From the NCBI GenBank assembly GCA_900544295.1, contig UQUO01000001.1:1-64000 (forward strand): 64,000 nt of DNA. Direction: 5' to 3'. Below the pieces are notes generated by a model. That model ran no database searches and had not been told where the DNA came from. It saw only the letters and a program-made list of their open reading frames with translations. Below, in pieces: positions 1 through 9,548 of the stretch; the first letter of the stretch is position 1; the number at the start of each line of letters is the position of its first letter. Both the position numbers and the translations under genes were made by a program. Source of the DNA: an uncultured Eubacteriales bacterium (GTDB lineage Bacteria; Bacillota; Clostridia; Oscillospirales; Oscillospiraceae).

Positions 1-298
1 GAAGCGGACACCTTAGCGGCCGAGTGGCACCTCCCACGCGAGTGGGAGAGGCGGGTGGGGCCCGAAACCTCACGGGGGCGCCACCACCCCAAGCGCCTTT
101 CTTTGGGGCTCCACCCCGTTTCTTTGGGCAAGACCAAAGAAATGGGGTGGAACAGGCAGCGCAAACGTAAAGCCAACCGCCAGCAAAACGGCGAGTTCCG
201 CCAACGCCAAATCCCCCCGGGCGGGGATGGAACCCCGCCCCTACAGACGCGCGATGGGAAAAATAAAAAACGCCCCCTGTCGGGGGCGTTTTGGCTTC
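1..298. repeat. Intergenic block of stacked palindromes
   Basis: I see no coding gene here; the open frames on the plus strand are GC-rich shadows. The block holds four stem-loops in a row: arms at 31-37/42-48 (CTCCCAC/GTGGGAG), a long one at 111-127/134-150 (17-nt arms, one G-T mismatch, 6-nt loop), one at 219-226/233-240 (GGGCGGGG/CCCCGCCC), and the terminator at 271-288. The 111-150 and 219-240 units look like dispersed palindromic intergenic repeats of the kind scattered through GC-rich Clostridia; that comparison is from memory, not from a search. Confidence 0.6.
265..292 (-). terminator. Intrinsic terminator of the M18 aminopeptidase gene
   Basis: Stem CGCCCCC/GGGGGCG (271-277/282-288) with loop TGTC, flanked by A6 on the left and T4 on the right, lies just past the minus-strand stop codon at 299. 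The A run reads as a U tract on the minus strand, so it should end the prfA-sua5/coaE-M18 transcript. The flanking T4 makes it weakly bidirectional. Confidence 0.8.
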
Positions 299-1702
299 TC
301 AGCAGTACGCTTTGTCTGCAGAATACGCCGCAAGCACGCACTTGTAGGTCATATAGCAGTCATACTTCGCAACTATCTCAAACGGCGCATGCATGGAAAG
401 CACGGGTACGCCCGCGTCGATGGTGGCAATGTTGCGGTTGCCCATGTACATCGCCACGGTGCCGCCGCCGCCCTGGTCCACCTTGCCCAGCTCGCACATC
501 TGCCACTGGACGCCGTTCTCTGCGCAGATGCGGCGCATATAGGCCACCAGCTCCGCAGGCGCGTCGTTCGTCCCGGCCTTGCCGCGGGAACCGGTGAACT
601 TGTGCAGGCCCACGCCGTAGTTGAGGCGCGCGGTGTTCAGCTTTTCGCTGACCTCGGGGTAGTTCGGGTCAAAGGCCGCCGTCACGTCCGCCGAGACGCA
701 GATGCTGTGCGCAAAGCAGTCGCGCAGATCTGCGCCCTGGACCTTGCACATGTCGCCCACAAACCACTCGAAAGCCTCGCTCTTCATGCCGGAAACGCCG
801 TCGGAGCCCGTCTCCTCCTTGTCGGCCAGGATGCACACGCAGGTCTGCTCCGGCTCCTTCACGTCGAAGATGGCCTTCAGCTCGGCGTAGGCGCAGACGC
901 GATCGTCGTGGCCGTAGGCGCCGATGAGGCTGCGGTCAAGGCCGATGTCGCGCACCTCAAAGGCCGGGACGGCGCAGAGCTCGGCGGAGATGAAGTCCTC
1001 CTCCGTGATGTCGTAACGGCTGTTCAGGATGCTCATCACGGCCAGCTTCACCCTGTCCGCGCCCTCGTCGGCGTAGGGAGCGGAGCCTATGAGGATGTTC
1101 AGGCCCTCGCCCGTCACGCCCTCGGCCAGGGTCTTTTTCATCTGGTCGGCGGCCAGGTGGGGCAGCAGGTCGCTGATGACGAACTGCGGGTCATCCTTCT
1201 CGCGGCCTATCACGACCTCGATGACCTCGCCGTCCTTCGTCGCCACGACGCCGTGCAGCTCCAGAGGTATGGCCGTCCACTGGTATTTCTTGATGCCGCC
1301 GTAGTAGTGGGTCTTGAAGAAGGCCAGCTCATTGTCCTCGTAGAGCGGGGTCTGCTTGAGGTCGAGCCTCGGCGCGTCCACGTGCGCGGCGGCGACGACA
1401 ACGCCCTCGGACAGGGGCTTTTTGCCCGCAACGGCCAGCATCAGGGCCTTGCCGCGGTTGTTGAACCAGACCTTGTCCCCCGCCTTGAGCTCCATGCCCG
1501 CACGGTATTCAACAAAGCCCTCGCGCTCCGCCAGGCGGATGGCGTTCGCCACGGCCTCGCGCTCGGTGCGCGAGTCGTTCAGATAGGCCTTGTAGCCCTC
1601 GCAGTAGGCCTCCATCGCCTCGCGCGCGGCGGCGTCCATGCTGTCGTAGCCGTTCTTCTTCTCATAAAAGAGTTCCTTGCGGTAGTCCTTCTTTTCTTCC
1701 AT
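299..1702 (-). CDS. M18 family aminopeptidase
   Basis: A cytosolic, zinc-dependent aminopeptidase of the M18 (aspartyl aminopeptidase / aminopeptidase I) family, which removes N-terminal residues from peptides; the clostridial branch is annotated as probable M18 aminopeptidase 1. The 467-residue length fits the family. Visible metal and catalytic motifs are AHVDAPR near residue 106, GHDDR near 265, DKEETGSDG near 295, SADVTAAFDP near 335, and SMHAPFEI near the C terminus with the last metal-binding His. The ATG lies inside the 3' end of the upstream sua5-coaE gene (41-nt overlap in another frame), so it is the last gene of the prfA operon. Substrate preference cannot be read from the sequence. 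Confidence 0.93.
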   Translation of the reverse strand: MEEKKDYRKELFYEKKNGYDSMDAAAREAMEAYCEGYKAYLNDSRTEREAVANAIRLAEREGFVEYRAGMELKAGDKVWFNNRGKALMLAVAGKKPLSEGVVVAAAHVDAPRLDLKQTPLYEDNELAFFKTHYYGGIKKYQWTAIPLELHGVVATKDGEVIEVVIGREKDDPQFVISDLLPHLAADQMKKTLAEGVTGEGLNILIGSAPYADEGADRVKLAVMSILNSRYDITEEDFISAELCAVPAFEVRDIGLDRSLIGAYGHDDRVCAYAELKAIFDVKEPEQTCVCILADKEETGSDGVSGMKSEAFEWFVGDMCKVQGADLRDCFAHSICVSADVTAAFDPNYPEVSEKLNTARLNYGVGLHKFTGSRGKAGTNDAPAELVAYMRRICAENGVQWQMCELGKVDQGGGGTVAMYMGNRNIATIDAGVPVLSMHAPFEIVAKYDCYMTYKCVLAAYSADKAYC

Positions 1703-2902
1703 CGTTTATTACCTCCGTGAAAGCGGCCGTGCATTTGGCCGCAAATTCTGCCTTTGTGCCGCTGTTTTCCAGTATGCCCGTGCAGCGCTCGACGTAGTAT
1801 TCGTCAGGCTGCTGGGCCTCTATGCGCAGCCTTGCGTATTCCCGGGAAATGCCCTCCCGGGCCATTATGCGCGCCTCGCGCAGCTCGCGCGGGGCGATGA
1901 CGCCGAAGGTCTCGGTGCAGAGCCTGTCCGCGCCGCTCTCGAAGAGGGCGATGGCATCTATGGCGGCCAGGGTGCCGCCCTGCATTGCGTGAGAGCGCAG
2001 GCGGCGCTTTATCTCCTCGTTTACGAAGCTGTGGGTGATGGCGTTCAGCTCCGAGAGCGCGGCGGGGTCGCTGAACACTATCTCGCCGAGCTTCTTGCGT
2101 TCGAGCTTTCCGTCCGGGCCGTAGACGCTGCCGAAGCGGCGCTCCAGCGCCTCGCGCAGAGGCGCGCTGGTCTCGGTCAGCTCGTGGTATACCTCGTCGC
2201 AGTCCAGGCAGAGCGCACCCATGTCCCGCAGACTGTCGAGAGCCGTGGTCTTGCCCGTGCCGGTGCCGCCGGTGAGGCCGATTATGCGCATGCGCTCACC
2301 CAGGGCGGCTGCGATATCCCGCTCGGGCAGAGCGCCCTGGCGCAGGATACGGTAGGGCGCGCGTGTGAGGTCTATTATCGTGCTCTCCCTGCCTATGCCG
2401 CACTCGCCGCCGTCGATGACGGCCTCTATCCTGCCCTCGAAGTAGGAGAGCACCTGCTGCGCGGTTTTGGGGCTCGGCTCGCCCGAGGGGTTGGCCGAAG
2501 GCGCGGCCAGGGGCAGGCCGCATTGGCGCAGCAGCTCCAGCGTCAGCGGGTGATCCGGGCATCTGAGGCCCACGGTGCTCCCGCCCGCGAGCACGACGCG
2601 CGGTATCTCCGGCCGGGCGGGCAGGACTATGGTGAGCGGTCCCGGCCAGAAGCGCGCCGCGAGCGTCCGCGCCGCCTCCGGCACCTCCGTGCAGCACTTC
2701 TCAAAGGCCTCCGGCCCCGGCACCATGAGCGAGAGAGGCTTCACCTCCGGGCGGCCCTTGACCTCGTATATGCGCTCCACGGCGGCCTCGTCAAAGCCGC
2801 TGCCCGCCAGGCCGTAGACCGTCTCCGTCGGCACGGCGACGAGCGCACCGCGGCGTATTAGCTCCGCCGCCTCGCTGATGTTTTCTCTTATTACTTCGGT
2901 CT

Positions 2903-2906
<4 letters not shown>
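1662..2906 (-). CDS. Sua5/YrdC threonylcarbamoyl-AMP synthase fused to dephospho-CoA kinase
   Basis: One 414-residue frame with no internal stop. Residues 1 to about 205 are a short YrdC/Sua5 domain (PTETVYGLA near residue 28, KGRP and SANPSG motifs). It makes threonylcarbamoyl-AMP from threonine, bicarbonate and ATP for tRNA t6A37. From residue 206 ([16 protein letters not shown]) a complete CoaE domain follows, with a P-loop and the CoaE-type ALFESG segment; it phosphorylates dephospho-CoA in the last CoA step. The start at 2906 overlaps the prfA stop as ATGA, so the two are coupled. A Met at 2291 could also give stand-alone CoaE, but only a weak Shine-Dalgarno precedes it. prmC, often found between prfA and sua5, is absent. 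The two activities have no obvious shared pathway. Confidence 0.9.
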
Positions 2907-3976
<1,070 letters not shown>

Positions 3977-4003
3977 TTCTCCTTATCTATCCTGCAAACT
4001 ATA

Positions 4004-4032
4004 TTTATACCACAGCCGCCCGGCTTTGTAAA
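4004..4032 (-). promoter_or_regulatory. Sigma-A type promoter of the prfA operon
   Basis: On the minus strand, TTTACA (4032-4027), a 17-nt spacer and TATAAA (4009-4004) lie 28 nt before the prfA ATG. This is a near-consensus housekeeping promoter, and the only one seen in the gap between the MFS gene and prfA. Confidence 0.7.
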
Positions 4033-4056
4033 CGCCGGGCCGCCCGACAGGCGCGG

Positions 4057-4085
4057 AAAGCCCCCGGTCAGACCGGGGGCTTTTT
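4057..4085. terminator. Bidirectional hairpin after the MFS transporter gene
   Basis: A perfect 13-bp stem, AAAGCCCCCGGTC (4057-4069) and GACCGGGGGCTTT (4071-4083), overlaps the MFS stop codon. The T run is longer on the plus strand (T5) than on the minus strand (T3), so it is a weaker terminator in the direction of the MFS gene. A second GC stem lies at 4018-4024/4034-4040. Confidence 0.6.
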
Positions 4086-5288
4086 CTGCCTTGGCAGGGC
4101 CAGGGCGGCTATCACGGGGCAGGCGGTGATGCTCAGCATGGCGATGTGCGGGTCGAAGGTCATCATGCGGCCTACGAGCACCGGGGCCGTCATCGAGGCC
4201 AGGGAGACGCCGAACACCACTATGGACGAGGCCGAGGCCGTCCGCTCCGGGAAGGCGTCGCAGCAGATTATGATGAGGCTCGGCACCGTCGCGCCCAGCA
4301 GGAAGCCCAGAAGGCAGATGCTCACACTATCCATTGGCAGCAGCATGAACACCAGATAGAGCGCCGTAGACGACAGCAGAGAGCCGCAATAAAAGCGGCG
4401 GACGCCTATCTTAGCATAGGCCACGGGCGAGAGCAGGCGTATGGCCAGGGCGCCGAGGAAATACAGCGTCACCGTCAGCCCCGCCTGAGTGAAATCGTAG
4501 CCCCGCGTCGCGGAGCAGTAGCGCGGCAGCCAGGTGGTGAGGCCCGTCTGGAAGGCGAGGTTCATGAAGGCCGAGAGCAGGAAAAGCCAGGCCCGGCCCT
4601 CCCGAAAAATCTCCGCCGGGTTGCTCTTGGCGCGGCGGCGGATGGCTGCCATGTCGGCATAGGGCGTCTCCGGCGCTATACGCCGGGCGCAGAGGGCCAG
4701 CACAGCCCCCGTCAGCACGGCGCCGAGGCCGATGATGAGATAGGGCCGCGCAAAACTCTCGGGCAGAGCCGGGGAAACTATGGCTGTCACGAACACCGGG
4801 GCCAGCATGGCCCCGCCGCCGTAGAAAGCGTGGGCATAGGGCAGGACGCGGGTCTTGTCCTCGCGGAACACATCGGCAATGAGGCTGTTAGTCAAGAGGT
4901 CTATGCAGATGAAGCCCACGCCCGCCACGAGAGAGAAGCCAAGCATGGCCGCATAGCCAGCCGCCGTCGGCACCAGCTCCGGGATGAGCCCTATGCAGAC
5001 CCCAGCAAGGCCCAGCAGCAGGATGCCGAAGGCCAGGGCATACATCTTGTTGAGCCGCTCTCCGAAGAGGCCGAGCAGCACGGCCACGGCCAGGCAGCCG
5101 CAGGACTGCACCGTGAGTATTGCCCCGTTTTGCGCCTCGTCTATGCCGAAGTAGGCCATGGCGGCCTCGGCGTTCGCGCCGAAGCCGTTGTAGTACATGC
5201 CGTAGAGCACAAAGCCCAGAAAGCAGAGTGCGAGCAGCGCCGCCTTCCCGCGCGTTATACGCAGGCGGGCGGCCTTTTCACTTCCCAT
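4068..5288 (-). CDS. Major facilitator superfamily transporter
   Basis: A 406-residue integral membrane protein with about 12 hydrophobic segments in two halves joined by a basic stretch near the middle (AAIRRRAKSN), as in MFS carriers. I place the start at 5288, not at the upstream in-frame ATG (5375), because GAGGAGGAG sits 7 nt before it and the longer N terminus is not hydrophobic and overlaps the guanine deaminase gene. It follows that gene by 13 nt, so a purine or related nucleobase/nucleoside substrate is a reasonable guess, but the sequence alone does not show it. The protein is not of the NCS2 type usually paired with guanine deaminase. Confidence 0.85.
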   Translation of the reverse strand: MGSEKAARLRITRGKAALLALCFLGFVLYGMYYNGFGANAEAAMAYFGIDEAQNGAILTVQSCGCLAVAVLLGLFGERLNKMYALAFGILLLGLAGVCIGLIPELVPTAAGYAAMLGFSLVAGVGFICIDLLTNSLIADVFREDKTRVLPYAHAFYGGGAMLAPVFVTAIVSPALPESFARPYLIIGLGAVLTGAVLALCARRIAPETPYADMAAIRRRAKSNPAEIFREGRAWLFLLSAFMNLAFQTGLTTWLPRYCSATRGYDFTQAGLTVTLYFLGALAIRLLSPVAYAKIGVRRFYCGSLLSSTALYLVFMLLPMDSVSICLLGFLLGATVPSLIIICCDAFPERTASASSIVVFGVSLASMTAPVLVGRMMTFDPHIAMLSITACPVIAALALPRQKKPPV

Positions 5289-5301
5289 ACCGCGCTCCTC
5301 C

Positions 5302-6579
5302 TCAGAACAGCCGGAGGCCGCGCACGAATTTGTGCTCGATGTCACGGTTTTCGGAGAGGTAGATGGTCCGTTCAAGCCGCGTGGGCAGGTCGCCCGCGGG
5401 CTCCGGCACGTAGCGCGAATCGTCGAGGACTATGGCGTCAAACTCCATGCCGGGCTTGAAGCTGCCCGTGCCGAAGAGAGCTCCGCCGCCCGCGGTGCCC
5501 AGCCAGAAGGCCTCCGGGGCCGTCAGGGCGGGCAGGCTCTCGTCCACCAGCCGCCAGCGGAGCTTCGAGACCTGTATGGCGTCCGCCATGGCGCGGAAAA
5601 TCGAGGTCAGCGTCCCTCCCGCGACGTCGCTGCCCAGGCCCGCGCGCAGGCCCATGTCCAAAAATCTCCGCACGGGGGCGATGCCGCTCGAAACGTTCAT
5701 GTTCGAGGCCGGGCAGTGGGCGATATACACTCCGCGCTCGCGTATGAGCTCCAGCTCCGGCTCTTCGGAGAGCACGCAGTGGGCCATGACCGTGTCGCAG
5801 CCATCTCCGCCGAAGAGGCCGTATTCGTCATAGGCCGCGCCGTAAAAGGCGCTCCAGGGGCAGAGCTCGCGCACGAGCTGCACCTCTCCCCTGTTCTCGG
5901 ACAGGTGCGACTGCACCGGCAGGCCGCTCTCGCGCTGTATGGCTCCCAGCTCGCGCAGGAGTGCGTCGGAGCAGCTGGGTATGAAGCGGGGCGTCAGCAT
6001 GGGCTGCGTCCGCTCATAGCGGCCCTGGGCCGCCTCCAGCCAGCTTCTGACGGCACGGGCCGCGCTCGCGGCGTCCGGCTCCCGCAGGCCGTCCGGCGCG
6101 CTCGTATCCATGCTGACCTTGCCCACCATGGTGACGAGGCCGCTTTTTTCCAGCATATCCATGAGCAGCAGCGTCGCCTCCACGTGCGCGGTGGCAAAGA
6201 CGCAGGCGCGGGTGTTCGGCCCGCAGACCACGTCCTCGACGAAGCGGCCGTAGGCGCGCGCGGCGTAGTCCAAATCGGCAAAGCGGCTCTCCTCCGGGAA
6301 GGCGCAGGCGTTCAGCCAGTCAAGCAGCTCCATGTCCATACCCGTGCCGCGATATGCAAACTGCGAAGCGTGGACGTGCAGGTCCACAAGGCCGGGCAGG
6401 ACCAGGCGACCCGTGCAGTCGAGCACCGGCAGGCCCGCGTACTGCTCCGGCAGAGTGCGGAACACCCCTGCGGAGCGCCCGTCCTCACAGACGGCGCAGC
6501 CGCCCTCCACGCACTCCAGCTGCCTCGGCGCGAGGCTGTGGCAGATGTCGCCCTTTATTGCAAAACTCAGTTGTGTCAT
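5302..6579 (-). CDS. guaD: Guanine deaminase (amidohydrolase superfamily)
   Basis: A zinc amidohydrolase that deaminates guanine to xanthine and ammonia, feeding purine catabolism or salvage. The 425-residue length fits. Visible metal ligands and catalytic motifs are HVHASQF near residue 69 (HxH), QSHLSEN near 225, MAHCV near 262 and GSDVAGG near 320. The FAYRGTGMDMELLDWL segment right after the HxH motif is typical of guanine deaminase rather than cytosine or chlorohydrolase relatives. It lies between the radical SAM gene and an MFS transporter on the same strand; the transporter may import or export a purine. Confidence 0.88.
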   Translation of the reverse strand: MTQLSFAIKGDICHSLAPRQLECVEGGCAVCEDGRSAGVFRTLPEQYAGLPVLDCTGRLVLPGLVDLHVHASQFAYRGTGMDMELLDWLNACAFPEESRFADLDYAARAYGRFVEDVVCGPNTRACVFATAHVEATLLLMDMLEKSGLVTMVGKVSMDTSAPDGLREPDAASAARAVRSWLEAAQGRYERTQPMLTPRFIPSCSDALLRELGAIQRESGLPVQSHLSENRGEVQLVRELCPWSAFYGAAYDEYGLFGGDGCDTVMAHCVLSEEPELELIRERGVYIAHCPASNMNVSSGIAPVRRFLDMGLRAGLGSDVAGGTLTSIFRAMADAIQVSKLRWRLVDESLPALTAPEAFWLGTAGGGALFGTGSFKPGMEFDAIVLDDSRYVPEPAGDLPTRLERTIYLSENRDIEHKFVRGLRLF

Positions 6580-6606
6580 CGGTCTTCTCCTTAAATCCAG
6601 GCGGCG

Positions 6607-7608
6607 TCAGAGCCTTTTCAGCCCGCCTTCACGCTCGGCGGGGACGAATTTGAGGCTGCGCAGAGAGAATTTGCGCATGAGGTATTCCCTGTTGCAGCCG
6701 TGCTGGCCCACAAGCTGGCTCATGAGCCGCGCGGGGACCTCTATCGCCGCATCGGAGCCCGGGCTCACGCCATCGAGCAGCGCCTCGGCCTTTTCGCGCA
6801 TTATCCGGGCGCGTACCAGCTCGCCCAGGGCCGGGTGGTAGGCCCCGCCCACGGCGTCGCCCCCGGAGAGGTCCTCCGTCGGGTTCAGGCCCAGGCGGAT
6901 GACGGGTATGCCCGCTGCTTCGAACACCGGCAGTATGCGCGCGCAGACGCGCACGGCGTCTTCCACCGTATGCTCCCTGTATTTCCCCGCGCGCCACAGG
7001 TCGCAGAGCGCGGTGTCGCGCACGATGACCGTGGGATACACGCGCACGCCGTCCGGTCCGAGGGCGGCTATGCGCCGGGCGCTCTCTATGTCCGACTCGT
7101 CGTCCGAGCCGGGCAGGCCCGTCATCATCTGCAGGATGAGCCGGAAGCCCGCGGCCTTCACGGCGCGCGCGGCATCTTCCACATCCTGCGCCGTATGGCC
7201 CCGGCCCGAGAGGGCCAGGACGCGCTCCGACATGGACTGCGCCCCCAGCTCCACGGTCTCGACGCCGAAGCGGCGCAGGCGGGCCAGGACGGCGGCGTCT
7301 ATGGCATCCGGCCGCGTTGAGAGGCGGATGGAGCTTATGACGCCCCTTTCGAGATATGGACGCGCCGTGCCCAGCAGCGCCTCCTGCTCGGAGTCCGGAA
7401 TGGCTGTGAAGGAGCCGCCATAAAACGCAAGCTGCCGCCGCGTACCCTCAGGGGTCACGCAGGCGGCGTTTTCTATGGCCCTTGCGACGTCCTCGGGCCG
7501 TGCGGGGGCGAGGCTGCCCGAAATGCGCCTCTGATTGCAGAAAACGCAGTCGTTCGGGCAGCCCAGATGCGGCACAAAGACGGGGACGATGCTCTCCCGC
7601 GCGCTCAA
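6607..7608 (-). CDS. Radical SAM protein of the rnc-linked (Elp3-like) family
   Basis: Contains a radical SAM [4Fe-4S] site CPNDCVFCNQ (CxxxCxxC) about 14 residues from the N terminus, YGGSFTAIP and ELGAQSM motifs, and HTAQDVEDA, all typical of the oxygen-independent Elp3-like proteins found after rnc in Clostridia. The function in bacteria is unproven; tRNA modification is often assumed. I choose a TTG start at 7608: it overlaps the rnc stop as TTGA, has GGAGG 8 nt upstream, and puts the iron-sulfur site near the N terminus as in the family. An upstream extension of the frame only shadows rnc. Length is 333 residues. The smc gene that commonly follows is missing here; guaD is next. Confidence 0.85.
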   Translation of the reverse strand: MSARESIVPVFVPHLGCPNDCVFCNQRRISGSLAPARPEDVARAIENAACVTPEGTRRQLAFYGGSFTAIPDSEQEALLGTARPYLERGVISSIRLSTRPDAIDAAVLARLRRFGVETVELGAQSMSERVLALSGRGHTAQDVEDAARAVKAAGFRLILQMMTGLPGSDDESDIESARRIAALGPDGVRVYPTVIVRDTALCDLWRAGKYREHTVEDAVRVCARILPVFEAAGIPVIRLGLNPTEDLSGGDAVGGAYHPALGELVRARIMREKAEALLDGVSPGSDAAIEVPARLMSQLVGQHGCNREYLMRKFSLRSLKFVPAEREGGLKRL

Positions 7609-8285
7609 GCCTTCAGCGCCTCCAGCGCGGCGTGGGCGGCGGCCTGCTCGGCCTCCTTCTTGGTCCTGCCGGTGCCTGAGCCTATCGGGCGACCGTTCAG
7701 GCACACCTCCGAGGTGAAGAGCTTGTCGTGGTCCGGCCCGCTCTCGCCCAGCAGGACGTAGCTGAGGCTCTGGCCGCTCTTGCGCTGTATGAGCTCCTGA
7801 AGCTCGGTCTTGTAGTCGCCCATGAGCAGCGACGGGCTCTCCGTATCGAGGCCGGAGAGGATGTGCCGCTCTATAAATCCGCGCGCAGTCTCCATGCCGC
7901 CGTCAAGATACAGCGCGGCAATGACGGCCTCCACCGCATCGGCCAGGATGGAGGCGCGCTTGCGCCCGCCGGTGTGCTCCTCGCCCCTGCCCAGGCGCAT
8001 ATAGCCGCCCAGGCCGAGCTCGGAGGCCACGGCGTGCAGGCTCTCCTCGCAGACGAGGCGCGCGCGCAGGCGGGTCATCCGCCCTTCAGGCATGTCGGGG
8101 AAGCGCCGGTAGAGCGCATCCGCCACCACCATTCCCAGCACGGAGTCGCCCAGAAACTCCAGCCGTTCGTTGCTCTCGCAGCCGGCGGCGCGGCTCTCGT
8201 TGGCAAAGGAGCTGTGCGTCAGCGCGGTCTTGAGAAGCGCCCTGTCGCGGAAATGGTGGCGGAGCTTTTCCTCAAAGGCTTCCAT
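7605..8285 (-). CDS. rnc: Ribonuclease III
   Basis: Double-strand-specific endoribonuclease that matures rRNA and processes structured mRNA. The 226 residues contain the catalytic signature ERLEFLGDSVLGMVVAD near residues 40-56, the second acidic site DAVEAVIAALYLDGG near 115, and a C-terminal dsRNA-binding domain (from DYKTELQE to the AHAALEALK end). The start overlaps the acpP stop by 1 nt (TGATG), and its stop overlaps the TTG of the radical SAM gene, so three genes are translationally chained. Confidence 0.96.
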   Translation of the reverse strand: MEAFEEKLRHHFRDRALLKTALTHSSFANESRAAGCESNERLEFLGDSVLGMVVADALYRRFPDMPEGRMTRLRARLVCEESLHAVASELGLGGYMRLGRGEEHTGGRKRASILADAVEAVIAALYLDGGMETARGFIERHILSGLDTESPSLLMGDYKTELQELIQRKSGQSLSYVLLGESGPDHDKLFTSEVCLNGRPIGSGTGRTKKEAEQAAAHAALEALKA

Positions 8286-8521
8286 CAGTTGCCGGAAGCG
8301 TGCTCGACGTAGTCCACAAGGTCGCCGATGGTCTTGATGGTCTTCAGGTCGTCCTCGGATATCTCGCCCAGGCCGAACTCATCCTCGATGGTCATGCTCA
8401 GCTCGACGACGTCCAGGGAATCGGCGTTCAAATCGTCCACGAAATTCGTCTCGCGGGAGAGGCTCTCCGCCTCGACGCCGAACTGCTCAGCCACAAAGCC
8501 GATGATTTTTTCGCTTGTCAT
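8285..8521 (-). CDS. acpP: Acyl carrier protein
   Basis: A 78-residue acidic helical protein carrying fatty acyl chains on a 4'-phosphopantetheine arm. The attachment serine is in DDLNADSLDVVEL near residue 36. It stands 4 nt after plsX and overlaps rnc, the classical plsX-acpP-rnc arrangement that links phospholipid synthesis to the fatty acid carrier. Confidence 0.96.
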   Translation of the reverse strand: MTSEKIIGFVAEQFGVEAESLSRETNFVDDLNADSLDVVELSMTIEDEFGLGEISEDDLKTIKTIGDLVDYVEHASGN

Positions 8522-8525
8522 GTCC

Positions 8526-9548
8526 TCATTCCTCCGTTTTTGCCGCGCCTGCGGGCAGGCGCATGTAGTCGATGTTCTTTTCTATCTCCTCAATAACGCC
8601 CGCGCGCGCAAACTGCACCGCCTGGCGTATCGCACTGAATATGGCCTCGTCGTTCGACGAGCCGTGGGCCTTGATGACGGGCTTCGAGATGCCGAGCAGC
8701 GCCGTGCCGCCGACCTTGTTGACGTCCATCATGTCCTTGAGCTTTGCAAAGTCGCCCTTTAGCGTCAGGGCGGCCAGCTTGTTCTTCGTGCTGGAGAGAA
8801 ACACACCCTTGAGCTGGCCCATGAGGAACTTTATCATGCCCTCGCAGCCCTTGAGCATGATATTGCCCGTGAAGCCGTCGGTCACGATGACGTCCACCTC
8901 CCCGCTGAGCGCGGCGGAGCCCTCTATGTTGCCTATAAAGTTTATGCGGCCCTCATCTGAGACGCGCTTGAGCAGGGTGTAGGCCTGCTTTTGCAGCTCT
9001 GTGCCCTTAGTCTCCTCCGTGCCGTTGTTCAGGAGGCCGACGCGGGGATTCGCGCAGCCGAGGATATGCTTGGAATAGAAGCTGCCCATGAAGGCGAATT
9101 GCAGCAGATACTCGGAGGTGCACTCCACGTTTGCGCCGCAGTCTATCAGCATGACGCCCTTGCCGCCGTTCGGGATGACCGGAGCCAGGGCGGCGCGGCG
9201 GATGCCGCGGATGCGCTTTACCGTCAGCGTTGCGCCCGTCAGCAGAGCGCCGGTGCTGCCGGCGGAGACGACTGCGTCGCCCTTACCGTCCTTCAGCATT
9301 GTCAGCGCGACGGCCAGGGAGGAATCCTTCTTCCGCCTTGTCGCCGTGCTCGGGTCGTCCTCCATCGTTATGATCTCGCGGGCATCGACTATTTCTATGC
9401 CCTTTTCACCGCCGAGGTGCTTTTCAATGTCCTCTCGCCTGCCCACGAGCGTCACATCCACGCCCAGCTCCCGCTTTGCGCGGATTGCACCCAGAACGGG
9501 GGCCTGCGGCGCGTTGTCGCCGCCCATCGCGTCAATTATTATCCTCAA
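8526..9548 (-). CDS. plsX: Phosphate acyltransferase PlsX
   Basis: Converts acyl-ACP and phosphate to acyl-phosphate, the acyl donor for PlsY at the membrane. The 340-residue protein starts with the family signature MRIIIDAMGGDNAP and carries SAGSTGALLTGA near residue 96 and IVTDGFTGNIMLK near 225. The start lies inside the 3' end of trmFO (17-nt overlap) and the stop is 4 nt before acpP. No fapR-like regulator is nearby. Confidence 0.96.
   Translation of the reverse strand: MRIIIDAMGGDNAPQAPVLGAIRAKRELGVDVTLVGRREDIEKHLGGEKGIEIVDAREIITMEDDPSTATRRKKDSSLAVALTMLKDGKGDAVVSAGSTGALLTGATLTVKRIRGIRRAALAPVIPNGGKGVMLIDCGANVECTSEYLLQFAFMGSFYSKHILGCANPRVGLLNNGTEETKGTELQKQAYTLLKRVSDEGRINFIGNIEGSAALSGEVDVIVTDGFTGNIMLKGCEGMIKFLMGQLKGVFLSSTKNKLAALTLKGDFAKLKDMMDVNKVGGTALLGISKPVIKAHGSSNDEAIFSAIRQAVQFARAGVIEEIEKNIDYMRLPAGAAKTEE

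Noticed and set aside
227..1720. Long plus-strand open frame over the M18 gene (497 codons)
   Set aside because: It is the complementary shadow of the aminopeptidase in GC-rich DNA; it has no family-like sequence and ends in the promoter-less gap. Similar shadows at 11580-13187, 5332-6594 and 4146-5459 were left out.
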